Assembly (NCBI RefSeq): GCF_963924675.1
Contig: NC_089234.1
Span: 63,585,588-63,649,587, forward strand
From: Phocoena phocoena
Taxonomy: Eukaryota > Chordata > Mammalia > Artiodactyla > Phocoenidae
Direction: 5' to 3'
DNA: 64,000 nucleotides
A model generated the notes under the pieces. That model ran no database searches. It was not told the origin of the DNA and worked only from the letters and a program-made list of their open reading frames with translations. A program made the position numbers and the translations under genes. Of this stretch, positions 10,061-22,684 are shown piece after piece (position 1 is the first letter of the stretch; each line of letters begins with the position of its first letter).

Positions 10061-13000
10061 GTGGTAGTGGTTTCATCCTTGTGATATCTGAGGTAAGAAG
10101 GAGGACTTTGGAATTAGGTAGACATGGGTTCAATTTCCAGATCAGAAACATTACTAGCCAGAAGCTTAATGGTAGTTATCATTATTGTAGAACAAGTTTA
10201 ATCCTCAGTCTGCCGTATCCTGCAAAACAAGATCTAGTTCTTTTGTTTCTGTTCTCATCTAACATGTTGTAGGCCACACACTATAATAAAAGATCTCAGA
10301 GAACAACATTTAGAGTCAAGGCATTGAGCCTTTAAGAAAGACTTTTAAAACAGACATTAGTGATAACATTAACCACAAGAAAAATAACATTTTGATAAAC
10401 CTGTGCTGAATACAAATACTAGGCCAGAGAATACTCCACTTGAGTTCTTGGCATCTAAGCTTATGGCTTTCCCCCTTTTCCTAAAAAAAAAAAAAAAAAG
10501 TTTGGCTGCACTACCTCTTTGGCTGTGAAAAGCTGTAGGATATTTTCTCCAAAGACCACTGCTTTTTGTAACCAGCATTTTTAGAAAACAAAAGACATTC
10601 CAATTCTAATCTCCAGAAAGTCAGCAATCTTTATAAGGATGTTTTTTCGGATAACAAAAAACAATCCATTCCATTCTCTAGAAATTCAACAATATCTGTC
10701 TAAACATGCTTTATCTCTTATATCAGGATTACCTTGCTAAAAAATTATTAAGAGCCTATAATCTAAATATTGCAATCAGCCATGAAAATTAAAATTCATA
10801 TATGTTGCAAGTAATCTGAATATGCCAGAGGGTGTCATGGGATCTGCTTTTGAAAGTAGTTTATAAATTGATCTCTGTCTCATATATTCTTTTATATTTT
10901 TAAATGGAAGTGCTTTAGAAATCCAGACTTGTAATTAAGATAATGTTTACTATTCAAACCTTATCTCTTGAAAAAGCCTGTCAAGGAAATGGAAAAGGTA
11001 TGAGCAACATGGATTGGAAAGATGTGGCCTCTTTGAATGGTAACAGCCTTTTTATGAGATTGTGAAAGAGGCCAATGACCCCTGAAAAACCCAAATGCAG
11101 GGAAGAAACCACTGGGTACCACCCAGCCAAAGAAACAATCAGAAACAAAATAAGGACTCCCACAAGATCTTAATTTTACTTGGCTCCACTGATGAAATGT
11201 AACCCCTTTTGTAAATAAACTAAGTTATCCCCAGGGCTGGAGGGAGGGGAGGAGTCCATTCTACTATATAGATCCACATTTAAATATGGAATTATCCGCA
11301 CAGATCTTCTGAAATTTATTTTCCTTATGAATTTGTAGACATTATTAAATGCTTTATTTCCTTTTTTGTGCTTTTATTTACTACAGTGTTTAAGTCATAG
11401 AAAAATACATTTACAATTAAATACTAATTCCACTTCTGTTTTTCATTTTTGATGAAAACTGACATTTCAATATTTCTCAGAATCAGTTTTATTCTACTCT
11501 AGAGTATATTCAAGAGTCTGAGTGCTACTGAGGATGCTACAGGATAACATGATTGGAGAGAAAATAAGAGAATAATGTCCCTGTTATCAAACATATATAG
11601 CAGGCCCCGGAGGGGGAACCACATGCAGTTAATTGACACTATCCTGTGAGTTTTTGTTTTCCTAGAAGAGAAAACAAAGTGAAACAAACAAACAAACAAA
11701 ATTCCCTACAACTGTGGGATGCAAAACATTACTTAACTAGTCTTTTCACCAGAGGGCACCAAGACCCCTAACCCATAATAAAAAAAATTTTTTTTTTCTT
11801 TTCCTAAGATGTCCTTGTGACATAGGGAACTGGAGTAGTGTTTGAGATCCAAATATTACTGTCCAGGAGATAAGGGCCAACTCATAATTTGAAACATGAA
11901 AAGAGATGTCAGCCCAAGGAAGAAAATATAAGATTACAGAGAAAGAGGAGAAGTGGCAAGATCAGGCCCCAGGGCTTATGTAAGGATCTGCTAATTATTC
12001 ACACGTAATTTAAACATACCTAACAAAATTGGTCAACAAACAGGATCAGACTTTTGCCTCAATATTATCTGAGCTTACTAAGTAGTCAGCCTTTCCCTAA
12101 AGAGTCTTAAAAAAAAAAAAAAGCAATTATTTGATGTGATCACCTTGCCTAGAAACTGAAAAGCTGACTTCCTAAACTGTATCAGTTGTCTGTAAAGGAC
12201 AATATCGACAGTACCGTGTCAGAAAAATTCTCTCCCACTTACATCCCCCCTCCTCCTTCTGGATCTCCCAAAGTCCCCTGGGCAGGAAGTGGCTGAACTG
12301 ATGTAACCATCCAGCCCACATGTCAATTTAAAATTATACTGCAATCCTTCCCACCACCAGCAGTGGCCAAAAAAGTGGTATTTGCATACATAGAGCTAGT
12401 CGCAAAAGAAACTCTGATTTAATAGTCACTCCATTCAGCTCCTTAGAATTTAAAGGCTACTGCACTTGGCTGAGAAATACAAGACTTAAAACATTTCTTT
12501 TTAAAAGGCACCACCTGGCTTAGTTTCCTCCAGCAACTTAGTTCTAAAGGAAGAGGAGGTGGGCGGGCTGCTTGCTGTTCCTAGATAGTTTTGTACCACA
12601 GGAAGTGTGAGAGCCTTCGGCACATGGAAAGGCTGTGGAGGCAAACTCACTAGAATGCCAGCAGATTTAGTTAAAGGCTCCTTCCATATGTAAAACACCC
12701 CTGCTGCCCTGCAGAGAGCGAAGAAAAAAAGGCCAAAAAGGGCCACAGAAAAGGGAAGGGACAAGTTAAATGGAGATGGAATGACCATTCCAAAAACAAG
12801 AAAAGCATAAAACACGTTAGGAAGAAGAGGAAAAAGCAGAAGGAAGAAAATGTCTAAAATGGAAAAAAAAAAGCCAAAAAGTAGAGGAAGGGGAAGGACT
12901 ATATAGTAATAAAGTTAGAATATAAAAAGACAACTGGGATCAAAATGCTGAAGACTAAAGCTAGAAAGGTGGAGGGGGTGGAAAAAGAGAAACTTAAGTG

Positions 13001-13690
13001 TACAGAGAAGGAAAAATACAGAGGCAAAGAAGAGGGTGGGGGAGGGGAGGGACGAACAAGATAAAGAAGATTGGAGGAGGAAGAGAAACAAAGGGCAGGG
13101 ACAGAGGTGATCCAAACCTCCAACCAATCAATTCTGGAAGACCAGAGCTGGGAGCCATAGTTAACCCTCATTAAAATGGTAAGCAGTGATCCAGGAGTTC
13201 TTAATCTGAGCTACCAATCTTTGCAAAGAGATACAGACAGCATATACTAATAACTCTCATACTTGATTCGGTTTAATTGAAATCATAACATTGTTTTAAA
13301 CACTGTCATACATTGACAACCAATCTAATTAAGATCTCTTAATTGGGGAGGCAAGGGACTTGGGCTTTAACCTGTGTAACTAATACAAACCAATAAAATC
13401 AGGAAGCGCACCCAACATCACGTTACCTGAGGCTTTTAGTTCTTAGAAACAACGCTGACCAATCCCCAAACACATCCTTATCTACACACCCGCCTTGTTT
13501 AATTGTAGACAAAATTCCTAATATGCCTTAAAAAGCTCTCGCCCTAACTGGTTCACAAACACCTTTCCCATATTCATTTTGGCATCCTGAGTGAGGACTG
13601 AGGAAGCCAACGTTTTTATTTCACTCTTTAACGTTGAGATGGGGAAGAGAGAAGGATGGTCCCTTTTTGGTTCAGGGCGGACCTGGGGTT
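10061..13690. other. TET1: TET1 intron 1, distal part, no gene seen
   Basis: Mostly anonymous AT-rich DNA. It includes a purine-rich stretch (12700-13110, A/G on the plus strand) that produces long but meaningless pyrimidine-coded frames on the minus strand. A weak ancient tandem pair occurs near 10570-10700. No exon recognised. Confidence 0.5.
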
Positions 13691-13699
13691 GCTACCCTG

Positions 13700-15560
13700 T
13701 AGCGCCGCCCTTCAACTCATGTGGGTGCAAGCGCTCAGCGCACCCTGCCGACACTAGGCTGTGCACCTAATCTTTTCCTCGCTCAGGGTCTTGAAACACT
13801 TTTCAAACATGTCTTTATAAACTGACCCTTACTATGATATATCATGCAGCTCATTTGTGTGCCCGAGAGTGTTACGGGGGAGGAGAGAAAGAGGCACTGG
13901 AGCGACCTGGTTAATTTGGGAGGAGGACGAGTTGCCGGCGGGGGAAAAGACTCCTAGTTCAAGCAATATCTGTTCTCTTGTTGATACATTAATTTTTATT
14001 GGGTCAGAAAAGCCTAATCTGTGTTCCCCATTACTGTGGAAAGCCTATTGGGGCAGGCCAGCAACTTCCCGACCACTTTCTGTAGAAATTTATGGACTGC
14101 GCACAGCCCTCAGTAGCCGAATCGTTTGGGAGTGTGGGTGAGAGGGAGGGAGGGAGGGAGGGAGGGAGGGGAGGGGAGGAAGAGAAGAGAGGGGTGAGGG
14201 GGAGACAGCGAGAGACCTAGCCCAGCCCCGGCCCCTCACTTGCCGCCCGGCCGGTCCCCGGCACCCGGCTCTGCGGACCTCTCATCCTTGGGGCCCGCTC
14301 CGGGATTCCGCCCTAGTGGGACCGATGCGACGGCAAGCCAGCGCGTTCGGCGACCGAGTGGCGCTCTTAAGAGTTTTTAGAAGGCCATTTTGACAGAACA
14401 CTGTTCTATTCCTCCACTCCCTTCTTCTCAGATCAGCGTAACTCCAGGTCAGCCTCTGGCAAGACTCTCCTACTACCTCCACTCCAAAAGCTACGTCCCT
14501 GAAGCTCCCTCCCGGAAAAGCTCAAGGAGTCAAGTGCCAAATGTTTTCTCAAGGAACCGGCCCCCTATATTAGCACAGGGGAGGGAGAAAACTTGTTTGG
14601 GGGTACGCTTGAGCGTGCGACAGCCAGGGTTCCCTACCCGCAACTTGCCCTAACTCTTCCCTCTCCTCAGCCCGAGCCGCATCAATCGCCGGCCCAGTCA
14701 GGCATCCCCCCCTCAGGCCGCACTTGCCCTCCCCGCCCAATCCGGTTTCCAGCGGAGCCCGGGGTCCTACCTCGAGGCGCTCCAGCTCTCCTCACCCGGC
14801 GCCGCAGCCGAGTCCTCAGGCCGGGGGGCATTGTTTACCACCCGCAACAAAAGCGCCCCAAGCAGCCCTGGGTATGGGGTCGTCGTGGGGAGCGGGCCCA
14901 CCCCCGCGGCCCCGGCGGCCCCGCGGATGCCGAGCCCCGGCCCACGTCCAGCCCCAGCGGTGCACTGCCCCTCGCAACGCCTTCCGGCCTCCGCGTGTGG
15001 CTCCCCGGACCCCTGCCCTCTGCCCCAACCCCAACTCACCACTGGCCCCCTCAGGCTCTGAGGGCTGCGCGCGTCCCCCCGGCTCCAAGCCTGCACCAGC
15101 CCTCGGGCAAACTTTCCAACTTGCGCTCGTCCCCACAACTTCGGAGTCCGGGGCCCCGGGGGGCACGAGGGGCGCGGGCTGGCCCCGGGCGAACACCTAC
15201 CGGCTCCCGGCAGGGTCAGGGCCCGAGCCCCCGGGGTGGGCGACTGCTTCCCAAAGGTCCACAGCGGAAAGGCAGGTAGAGTTGCATGACTGGGGCGGGG
15301 CAGGGGGGCGTCCCGGGGGGCAGACCCGGGAGCAGAGGACCCAGCGGCTGCGCGCACAAAGCGGCGCGGGAGCGGACTGCGCTGCCACTCCCCGCCAGGT
15401 CAGCCCCCCGGAGCAGCAGTGTCTCCCCAGGACAGACCTCAGGGAGCGAAGCTGGGGCTCTGCCTTCCCTGGACCCTGCACTACTGAGCGAGAGGCAAAA
15501 CGCGAGCTGGATTTCCCCAAACTGGAGCTGGACTCATCTCTCGACCCTTACCCTTCCCCT
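13700..15560. promoter_or_regulatory. TET1: CpG island, presumed TET1 promoter and first exon
   Basis: Base composition changes sharply to GC-rich with dense CpG, densest at 14.2-15.5 kb, while both flanks are AT-rich. No long conserved ORF is recognisable; the open frames here are composition artefacts. The island lies upstream of the TET1 acceptor at 7998, where the untranslated first exon should be. Two good minus-strand splice donors fall inside it: GTGAGT at 15039-15034 (after CCAGTG) and GTAGGT at 15200-15195 (after GAGCCG). Either could end exon 1, and I cannot choose between them from sequence alone. Confidence 0.75.
14130..14182 (+). repeat. G-run tract (GGGA)n with G-quadruplex potential
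   Basis: About nine GGG or GGGG runs separated by single A bases occur in succession inside the CpG island. The G-rich strand is the plus strand, the template strand for TET1 transcription. It would lie about 1 kb downstream of a start site near 15.2 kb, in the first TET1 intron. Confidence 0.8.
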
Positions 15561-16722
15561 TGGCCCTCGTCTCTCTTGACATTTTTTTTCTTTTTTTTTT
15601 TAAGGTCAAAGGAGAGTATTGAAGAGGGAGAGCGTTGTCAACGTTTTCTTGTCATTATCTTTTTTCCGAGGGACTCTCGGGCTGAGGGAAAAGTTTTAGG
15701 GTCTCTCAACTGAATGTTTATAGGTACATTAATGGGACGCCAGGTCAGAGATGACACCATTGAGGCATATCTGCGTCGCGAGCAATGGAAAACTGGCCTC
15801 AACACCTTAGAGAGAAGCCAGAGGAGGGTTGTGTTCCCTTGACTCAAAGCTTGATGTCTGCAAAGGTCGTCATAACATTTTTTGTTAGTTATTTGCCCCT
15901 GTACTTTGGCAGTATTCACTTTATGAAGAAATGAAGGCACAGGAAGAAGTAAGTTTTTATCATTAGGAGGAATAACCAGTAGCATTATGCCAAAATTAAG
16001 ACTGACTGGGGCATCTGAATTTCTTCCTAAGTGTTTGATGGCTGTTGCTCTTCCAGCAGTCAGTTATTAAACAGGCATGGAAATCCAGATCTTCAATGGA
16101 GTCACAGTGGGAAGGAAAATGCTGTTCATGGAACAATCATTCCTCCCAGGTCAAACTTCAATGGAAGGTAAAGACTCCTTCTATCATTGCCTTCCACACC
16201 ATTCTATCCCCATTCTGCACATAATTTTTATTCTTTGTTATACCTGCATTAATAAGCATAACCAGATTGTTCTTTTGAGAAAGATTCCTAAACTTTCAAC
16301 CTTTCTCACTGATTGATTCATTCAAACTTATTATTGAGTTAGAAGCTTGGCCTACAGAGTTGAATGCAATTTGCTTCCCACCCAGGAGGAACACATTCTG
16401 TTTGCAAGCAGAACAAACCAATGGCTGCACTACAGTGTTTTCAGTGCTACAGTCAGATAAATACAGTGATTGGAGAAAGAAATGTGGTGTTTAAAATAAA
16501 TCTTATCTGAAAAATGGGACTCTTCTCAGTCAATGTTTCCAAAAGCCCAATTGTTAATATCTTGTCAGAGTTTGACTCAAAACTTGATTTTCTTAAAGAA
16601 CAAAAGGAGAAAGACTATCATGTAATAGCCATATCCTGGCTTTTGTCAATTAATTGAAATGATTAACTTAAAAAAGTATTGAAATGGGAAAATCACACAA
16701 AGATGTAGAAAAATGATCATGG
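15561..16722. other. Intergenic stretch upstream of TET1, no gene seen
   Basis: AT-rich flank of the CpG island after a T-rich run at 15582-15602. Frames here are short and unconserved to my eye. Confidence 0.5.
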
Positions 16723-17071
16723 TGGGGCTTCCCTGGTGGTCCAGTGGTAAAGAATCCGCCTTACAATGCAGGGGACTCAGTGAGATCCTTGGTCAAGGAA
16801 CTAAGATCCCACATGCCCCCGGGGCAAGTAAGCCCTTGCGCTATGACTACTAAGCTCATGGGCCTCAACTAGAGAGCCCGAATGCGGCGAACTATAGAGC
16901 CCACGTGCCCTGGAGCCTGCGCGCCACAACTAGAGAAGAGAAAACCTGCACACCACGACTGGAGAGAAGCCTGTGCGCCGCAATGAAAGATCCCACATGC
17001 CTCAATGAGGATCCCATGTGCCACAACTAAGACCAGGCACAGCCAAAAATAAATAAAATAAATTTTTAAAA
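16723..17071 (+). mobile_element. CHR SINE, long form
   Basis: Full head and body. Target duplication 'aaaaatgatcatgg' before and 'aaaaatgaccatgg' after. Confidence 0.92.
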
Positions 17072-17094
17072 AAATGACCATGGCAATGCTTATT

Positions 17095-17465
17095 CTCTTC
17101 ATTCCATAAATATTAGTTGAGTCCATACCATGTGCCAGGCACAGTTCCATACTTTGGGGAAACAGCAGTGAGCAAAATGAAACCTCTGCTCTTGTGCTGC
17201 TTGCATTCAATCATGGAATGGGGCCAGGAGAATAAAAAAGGCTAGAAAGCAGAATACATACAGTGTGTCAGATGGTGATGGTCAGAGGGAGGGGAAAAAA
17301 AGCAGAGAAGGGGACAGGGAGTGCTGGGGAAGGTTGCAATTTTAAATACAACGATCAGCTCATGGAATTGATCTGAAAGAAATTAAGGAAGGAAACTGGG
17401 GAAGATTTTATGCTTAGGAAGGAGCAAGTGCAAAGGCCCTGAAGGTAGGTTTGTGTCTGTGGCAA
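17095..17465 (-). mobile_element. L2 fragment
   Basis: Antisense L2 3' end: 'ccatgtgccaggcacagttc', then 'ggtgatggtcagagggaggg' and 'gtgcaaaggccctgaaggta'. Confidence 0.6.
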
Positions 17466-17521
17466 CACAATTTCACTGTATTTCACAATGGTAAAAAAAA
17501 TTGGAAACTGTAGGTGCCCAT

Positions 17522-17528
17522 CAAAAAA

Positions 17529-17580
<52 letters not shown>
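17522..17580 (+). repeat. A-run joined to (TA)n microsatellite
   Basis: About 24 A followed by about 18 TA units, after a short L1-like sequence. Likely grown from a retrotransposon tail. Confidence 0.93.
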
Positions 17581-17581
<1 letters not shown>

Positions 17582-18102
17582 CTCCCACTGACCAAGTCTG
17601 AGACAATTTTTAGTTTGGAAAAGAAGTTTAGCTTGGAAAAACAAATTTGGAAGTCATCAGCATGTAGATGACATTGAAAGCCACCTTGGCATCTGAAACT
17701 TAAACATAGCACCTAGCAATGTCATGTCCATCTGAACCTGTTAGAAAAGGGGTCTGATAATTATAACAGAAACTAAAAGGTTGAAAAAGCCATGGGAAGC
17801 TAAACAATAACATGAGGTGTCTACCCAAGGAGAAAAAAAGAAAATGCAATTATTTCCAGTCCTCAATATCAAAGAATAAGCGTTTAAGCAATTTCCCACT
17901 ATCCTTATCTATTCTTTCTTAATAACAAAACAAGAATTCCTGTCTTATTTCCAAATATACCTTATGCGTATTTCCAAATACACATAAGGTGAGTATTGGA
18001 ATTGTGCTTATATAGCTTCCTAAATACATAACCGGACTTTCATTTTAGTTGCCCTGCTTACTAATTACCTTAGGCAGTGTCCTAGGGAAATATATATACT
18101 CC

Positions 18103-18138
<36 letters not shown>

Positions 18139-18352
18139 GCGCGCGCGCACACACACGCACACACACACACATGCTTTCTTTCCTAAGGAATATAATCTCC
18201 ATTGACAAAAAAAATTTTTTTTATTCCATTGGAAAAATTTCTTAAATTGGCAATACTAAGTGCTGATGAGGAACTCTTACACATTTCTAGTAGTATAAAT
18301 GGTACAAACAAATAAGAAAGGCAAACTTATGATTCTCTATAAAGACAGCAGG
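17581..18352. other. Intergenic, no gene seen
   Basis: Only the CA/CG microsatellite at 18106-18172 stands out. Confidence 0.5.
18106..18172 (+). repeat. (CA)n-(CG)n-(CA)n microsatellite, Z-DNA prone
   Basis: An alternating purine-pyrimidine tract of over 60 bp with an internal run of seven CG steps. Such tracts favour left-handed DNA; the CG core is unusual for surviving CpG decay. Confidence 0.93.
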
Positions 18353-18564
18353 GGGCTTCCCTGGTGGCGCAGTGGTTGAGAGTCCGCCTGCCGATGCAGG
18401 GGACACGGGTTTGTGCCCCGGTCCGGGAAGATCCCACATGCCGCGGAGCGGCTGGGCCCGTGAGCCATGGCCGCTGAGCCTGCGCGTCCGGAGCCTGCGC
18501 TCCGCAACAGGAGAGGCCGCAACAGTGAGAGGCCCGCGTACCGCAAAAAAAAAAAAAAAAAAAA
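18353..18564 (+). mobile_element. CHR SINE, young form
   Basis: Near-consensus young copy with target duplication 'aaagacagcaggg' / 'aaagacatcaggg'. Confidence 0.95.
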
Positions 18565-19585
18565 GACATCAGGGATAGATAGATAATATAATAGTAGGTA
18601 GGAAAAAGTTAATAGTCCCTTGGTGATCTGGGACACTACAATCTACAAGGTCCTGGAAGAGCAGGGGAGGCTGGGCAAGATAAACCTGCAATAATAGCTC
18701 CACATTGAAAAAGATATAACGCAGTCAATTCTGCTAGGAGTCCAAGAGAGCAAGGAAAACTTAAAGTAGAAAAGACCCAAGGGAATTCTCAGAGAATTTG
18801 CATGGGGCAGGTTTGCAGGAATTGGTATTTACTGGTCAGTTTACTGGCAGACACAGACTTAAGGTCTTTTTCTCACTCAAGCTTCTAAATTGAATCCAGA
18901 GATTGTCAAGAATACACAGGATACATACAATACAAGGTAGGTACAAACCAAAAGACACCTCAGTAGAGAGGTGGAAGAAAGAGGAAATCAAATTGATACT
19001 GTGAGGGAGAAAAAAAATTGGGATTGCCAGAATTGGTTTTGGAAGGAATTGGAAAAATTAGCATACCTTCATAGTAACTGCAGAGCATGAAGATATAGTC
19101 TAGTTATGATAATGAAACAGGATATTTTATAATATAGTCAACTTCCAAAAGGACCGTATATCAAATCAAGAACTTGAGTGTGATCAAGTATGATTTTGGT
19201 GAAAACTCCTTCCCTACTTCCTATGACAAGATTAGGCCATTTTCTCCATTTATGCCTTGTCCAGCAACTTTAATGGTAAGCTTTCCAACCCACTAGTTCG
19301 TTTGTCCGCTTAGCCTCTCCCAAACTCAACCTGGAAGCACCCTGACTTGACTTCTATATCCCCATCATTCATTTTCTCTGCTGCTTGCAAGCGGCAGAAT
19401 TCTGTGGGAGCCTTAGCCAGCTTTGAAATCTTAAGACCTAAATCTGCCTGAGGTCTTTATTTCTCCTCAGCAATCCCTATTTTGGAAGATTTTGAGTATC
19501 CTCCTGCCATGGGACCTGTTCTAAGCCTTCCTATGCCTCACCTCCAAAGCTGCCCATAGCCCAGGCTTTCAAGAGAGGCCCTCAA
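18565..19585. other. Intergenic, no gene seen
   Basis: Anonymous single-copy-looking sequence; no coding frame of note. Confidence 0.5.
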
Positions 19586-19699
19586 GGGACTTTCCTGGCG
19601 GTCCACTGGCTAAGACTCTGCCCTTCCACTGCAGGGGTCAGGGAACTAAGAAACTAAGATCTCACATGCCAAGTGCTGTGGCCAAAAAAAAAAAAAAAA
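19586..19699 (+). mobile_element. CHR SINE, short form, internally shortened
   Basis: Head intact but the B-box half is reduced. Target duplication 'agaggccctcaa' on both sides is perfect. Confidence 0.9.
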
Positions 19700-19729
19700 A
19701 GAGGCCCTCAAGCAATAGGTTTCTTTTTT

Positions 19730-20205
19730 TCTTCTTCAGTTTTATTGAAATATAAATGACATACAGCACTGTGTAAGTTTAAGGGGTACAGCAGAATGAT
19801 TTGATTTACATACATCATGAAATGATGACCACAGTAACTTTAGTGAACAACCTTTATCTCATATAGATACAAAATAAAAGAAAAAATATTTTTTCCTTGT
19901 GATGAAAACTCTTAGGATATACTCTCCTAACAACTTTCATATTCGGTGTACAGCAGTGTTATATTTATCATGGTGTACATTATATCTCCAGTACTTATTT
20001 ACCTTATAACTGGAAGTTTGTACCTTTTGACCACCTTCACCCAATTCCCCCTCCCCCCTCCCCCCACTCCCCACTTCTGGTAACCACAAATTGGATCTCC
20101 TTTTCTATGAGTTTCTTTGTTTGTTTTTGAAGTGTAATTGACCTACAACACTATGTTAGTTTCTGGTGCACAGTATTTCTATACATTACAAAATGATCAC
20201 CATAG
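19730..20205 (-). mobile_element. L1 3' UTR, antisense, in two abutting pieces
   Basis: 'ttttattgaaatataaatga' through 'ttgaccaccttcacccaatt' is typical L1 3' UTR complement. A second start ('tgaagtgtaattgacctaca') begins near 20128. Confidence 0.7.
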
Positions 20206-20326
20206 ATTTCTTATTAATCTTTTCCTCTCTTGCTCAACAGTACAATTTCCTTCCTTACCTGAAGTTTCTTCCCTGTTATGGGGCTGTCCATTACCTTGTG
20301 CCCTTTGGCTTAGTCTCCATGCTACT

Positions 20327-20526
20327 TTTTTTTTTTTCTTTTTAGGCTGTGCTGGGTCTTCGCTGCAATGTGCAGGGCTCTCTAGTTGCAGTGCGTGGGC
20401 TCAGTAGTTGTGGCATGCAGGCTTAGTTGTGGTAGGTGGGATCTTGGTTCCCCAACAAGGGATCAAACCCGGGCCCCTTGCATTGAGAGTGCAGAGTTTT
20501 AACCACTGTACTATCAGGGAGGTCTC
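20327..20526 (-). mobile_element. CHR SINE, intermediate length
   Basis: Antisense body and head. Target duplication 'tctccatgctacttt' on both sides. Confidence 0.9.
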
Positions 20527-21061
20527 TCCATGCTACTTTATTTAAGCAGTTTTTACTACATTAATGAGCCCTTCCTTCTAGCATCTTCAGTCTCTTCTTC
20601 ATTAGCACCTTCTTCTCTGCTGTCTAGGGGTTGTCCATGTTTATCATGCCCAGGTCATGCCTTTGCTTGACCTTGCTCTCCCATCTACCTTTAGCCCTAT
20701 TTCTCTCCATGACAAATTCTGTTTCTTGCTGTTTCTTGTTCCTATAACATCTGTTTATTTCTGAGTCCACTGACCTACTCTCCTGAAGTTACATTCACAA
20801 CACAGCTTCATTCTCTTTTTTTTCCCCCTACATTTTGAAATTCCTCAGTCCTGGAATTCTGCGACACCTATAGGCCATCCTGGTTGTCCTCCTATAAGTC
20901 CAACCAAAATGCCTTCACCATCTTCTTTCTCTGGATGCTTCCTTCTTCAGACCCCTCTTGGCACTGCAAGCATTTCGAGACTCCTGGTCCAGCCAGAGAC
21001 TTCCAAAGCTGACTCTCCAGCCATGAGTGAATAGGATATTTTTTAGCTTTGTTTTGTTTTA
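20527..21061. other. Intergenic, no gene seen
   Basis: Pyrimidine-rich, partly L2-like in composition. No clear element boundaries. Confidence 0.4.
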
Positions 21062-21176
21062 ACTTTTTGGCCTCACCCTGTGGCATGTGGGATCTTAGTG
21101 TCCTGACCAGGGATCGAACTTGTGCCCCCTGCATTGGAAGCACGGAGTCTTAACCACTGGACCACCAGGGAAGTCC
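21062..21176 (-). mobile_element. CHR SINE, short form
   Basis: 'ttttggcctcaccctgtggc' to 'ccaccagggaagtcccc'. Confidence 0.9.
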
Positions 21177-21504
21177 CCGGCCCTGAAGGTTTTGCTCTGT
21201 AACTGCAGCCTATTATCTCTAACCCCTGAAGAACTGTGCTGTGTTCCTGACCTCTTTTATTGCATTTTTCACCTGAGACATTCTGGGACCTGCTCCGTTC
21301 TAATTCTTCCTTCTCGTTGCCTCACACATCATGACCTCTACATAGTAAGCACATTAAAAACAACTGACTGAATTATTTCTGAATGTTTTCTTCCTCCCCT
21401 CTGAGAATTCATTTAAAGCTGTCTTGATTATTTGGTGAGTCTGTTCTAACAAACATACTTTCTCCAGCTCTGTGAATAGAGGGGACGAAAAACTTGGGAC
21501 AGAT

Positions 21505-21855
21505 AAAGGTCTGCCTGGAATGTCCTTCTCCCTCTGGTTCCGTCCTCTCCTTCCTCTACATTATTCTCATTCCTGCCAACCTGGCAAACTTATCTTCATC
21601 CCTAAAAACCCAGCTCACAAAACTCCTTGTCTGTGAAGCTTCATGTAATAACCCAGGCAGAATTAGGAGCTTCATAACTCTTTCCACACTGCTTCTGCAG
21701 CAGCCCCAGATCTCTGTCATAGCACTTCTCACACACTCCACTCCAGTTACCAAACTGTATGTCTCTCAAAGGACTTATCTTCCTTTTTTTATATTCCCAG
21801 TGCTAGCTCAGGACTAAGCACAAAGCAGATACCCAATAGCTCAAGAAACTTTGCT
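21505..21855 (+). mobile_element. L2 3' end
   Basis: 'gcctggaatgtccttctccc', then 'aaacccagctcacaaaactc' and 'gctcaggactaagcacaaag' follow L2 consensus order. Confidence 0.7.
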
Positions 21856-21867
21856 AAACAACGCTCA

Positions 21868-22103
21868 GAGGACTTCCCTGGTAGCACAGTTGTTGAGAAT
21901 CCACCTGTCAATGCAGGGGACACGGGTTCGAGCCCTGGTTCTGGAAGATCCCACATGTCGTGGAGCAACGAAGCCTGTGCACCACAACTACTGAGCCTGA
22001 GCACCACAGTCAAGAATAGCCTCCACTCACCACAACTAGAGAAAGCCCACGCGCAGCAACGAAGACCCAACGCAGCCAAAAATTTAAAAAATAAATAAAA
22101 AAA
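21868..22103 (+). mobile_element. CHR SINE, long form with internal deletion
   Basis: Head 'gacttccctggtagcacag' and a shortened body with (aaat)n tail. 'cgctcagagg' before and 'cctctcagagg' after suggest the target duplication. Confidence 0.9.
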
Positions 22104-22195
22104 CGCCTCTCAGAGGTCCTTTTTAAACTCTGTGACTGCGATTATGTAATTCTATATATTTGCACAAATGAGGCTAATTTATTATTTTTTTTCTT

Positions 22196-22404
22196 TTCTT
22201 TTTTTTTTTTTTGCTGTACGCGGGCCTCTCACTGTGGTGGCCTCTCCCGTTGCGGAGCACAGGCTCCGGACGCGCAGGCTCAGCGGCCGTGGCTCACGGG
22301 CCTAGCCGCTCCGCGGCATGTGGGATCTTCCCGGACCGGGGCACGAACCCGTGTCCCCTGCATCGGCAGGCGGACTCTCAACCACTGCGCCACCAGGGAA
22401 GCCC
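22196..22404 (-). mobile_element. CHR SINE, young form
   Basis: Near-consensus young copy with a poly(T) on its left. It lies 70 bp from a second young copy in the same orientation. Confidence 0.95.
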
Positions 22405-22472
22405 GAACTTTATTAATTTGTATCACTGATTATGTAATTTTGACTCTGTTCGTTAGTGTTGCATGTGTCAAC

Positions 22473-22684
22473 TTTTTTTTTTTTTTTTTTTTGCGGTACG
22501 CGGGCCTCTCACTGTTGTGGCCTCTCCCGTTGCGGAGCACAGACTCCGGATGCGCAGGCTCAGCGGCCATGGCTCACGGGCCCAGCCGCTCCGCGGCATG
22601 TGGGATCTTCCCAGACCGGGGCACGAACCCGTATACCCTGCATCTGCAGGCGGACTCTCAACCACTGCGCCACCAGGGAAGCCC
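22473..22684 (-). mobile_element. CHR SINE, young form
   Basis: Near-consensus young copy. Target duplication 'tgtcaacttttt' / 'tgtcaacatttt'. Confidence 0.95.

Noticed and set aside
12501..13171. Minus-strand frames rich in Leu, Phe and Ser at 12.5-13.2 kb
   Set aside because: They are the complement of a purine-rich stretch and read like membrane proteins only because of composition.
14593..15713. Long overlapping frames (up to 329 codons) on both strands at 14.6-15.7 kb
   Set aside because: They lie in the CpG island, where stop codons are rare by composition. They overlap in several frames, are Pro/Arg/Gly-rich and contain no recognisable domain. This is the expected TET1 promoter and first exon area.
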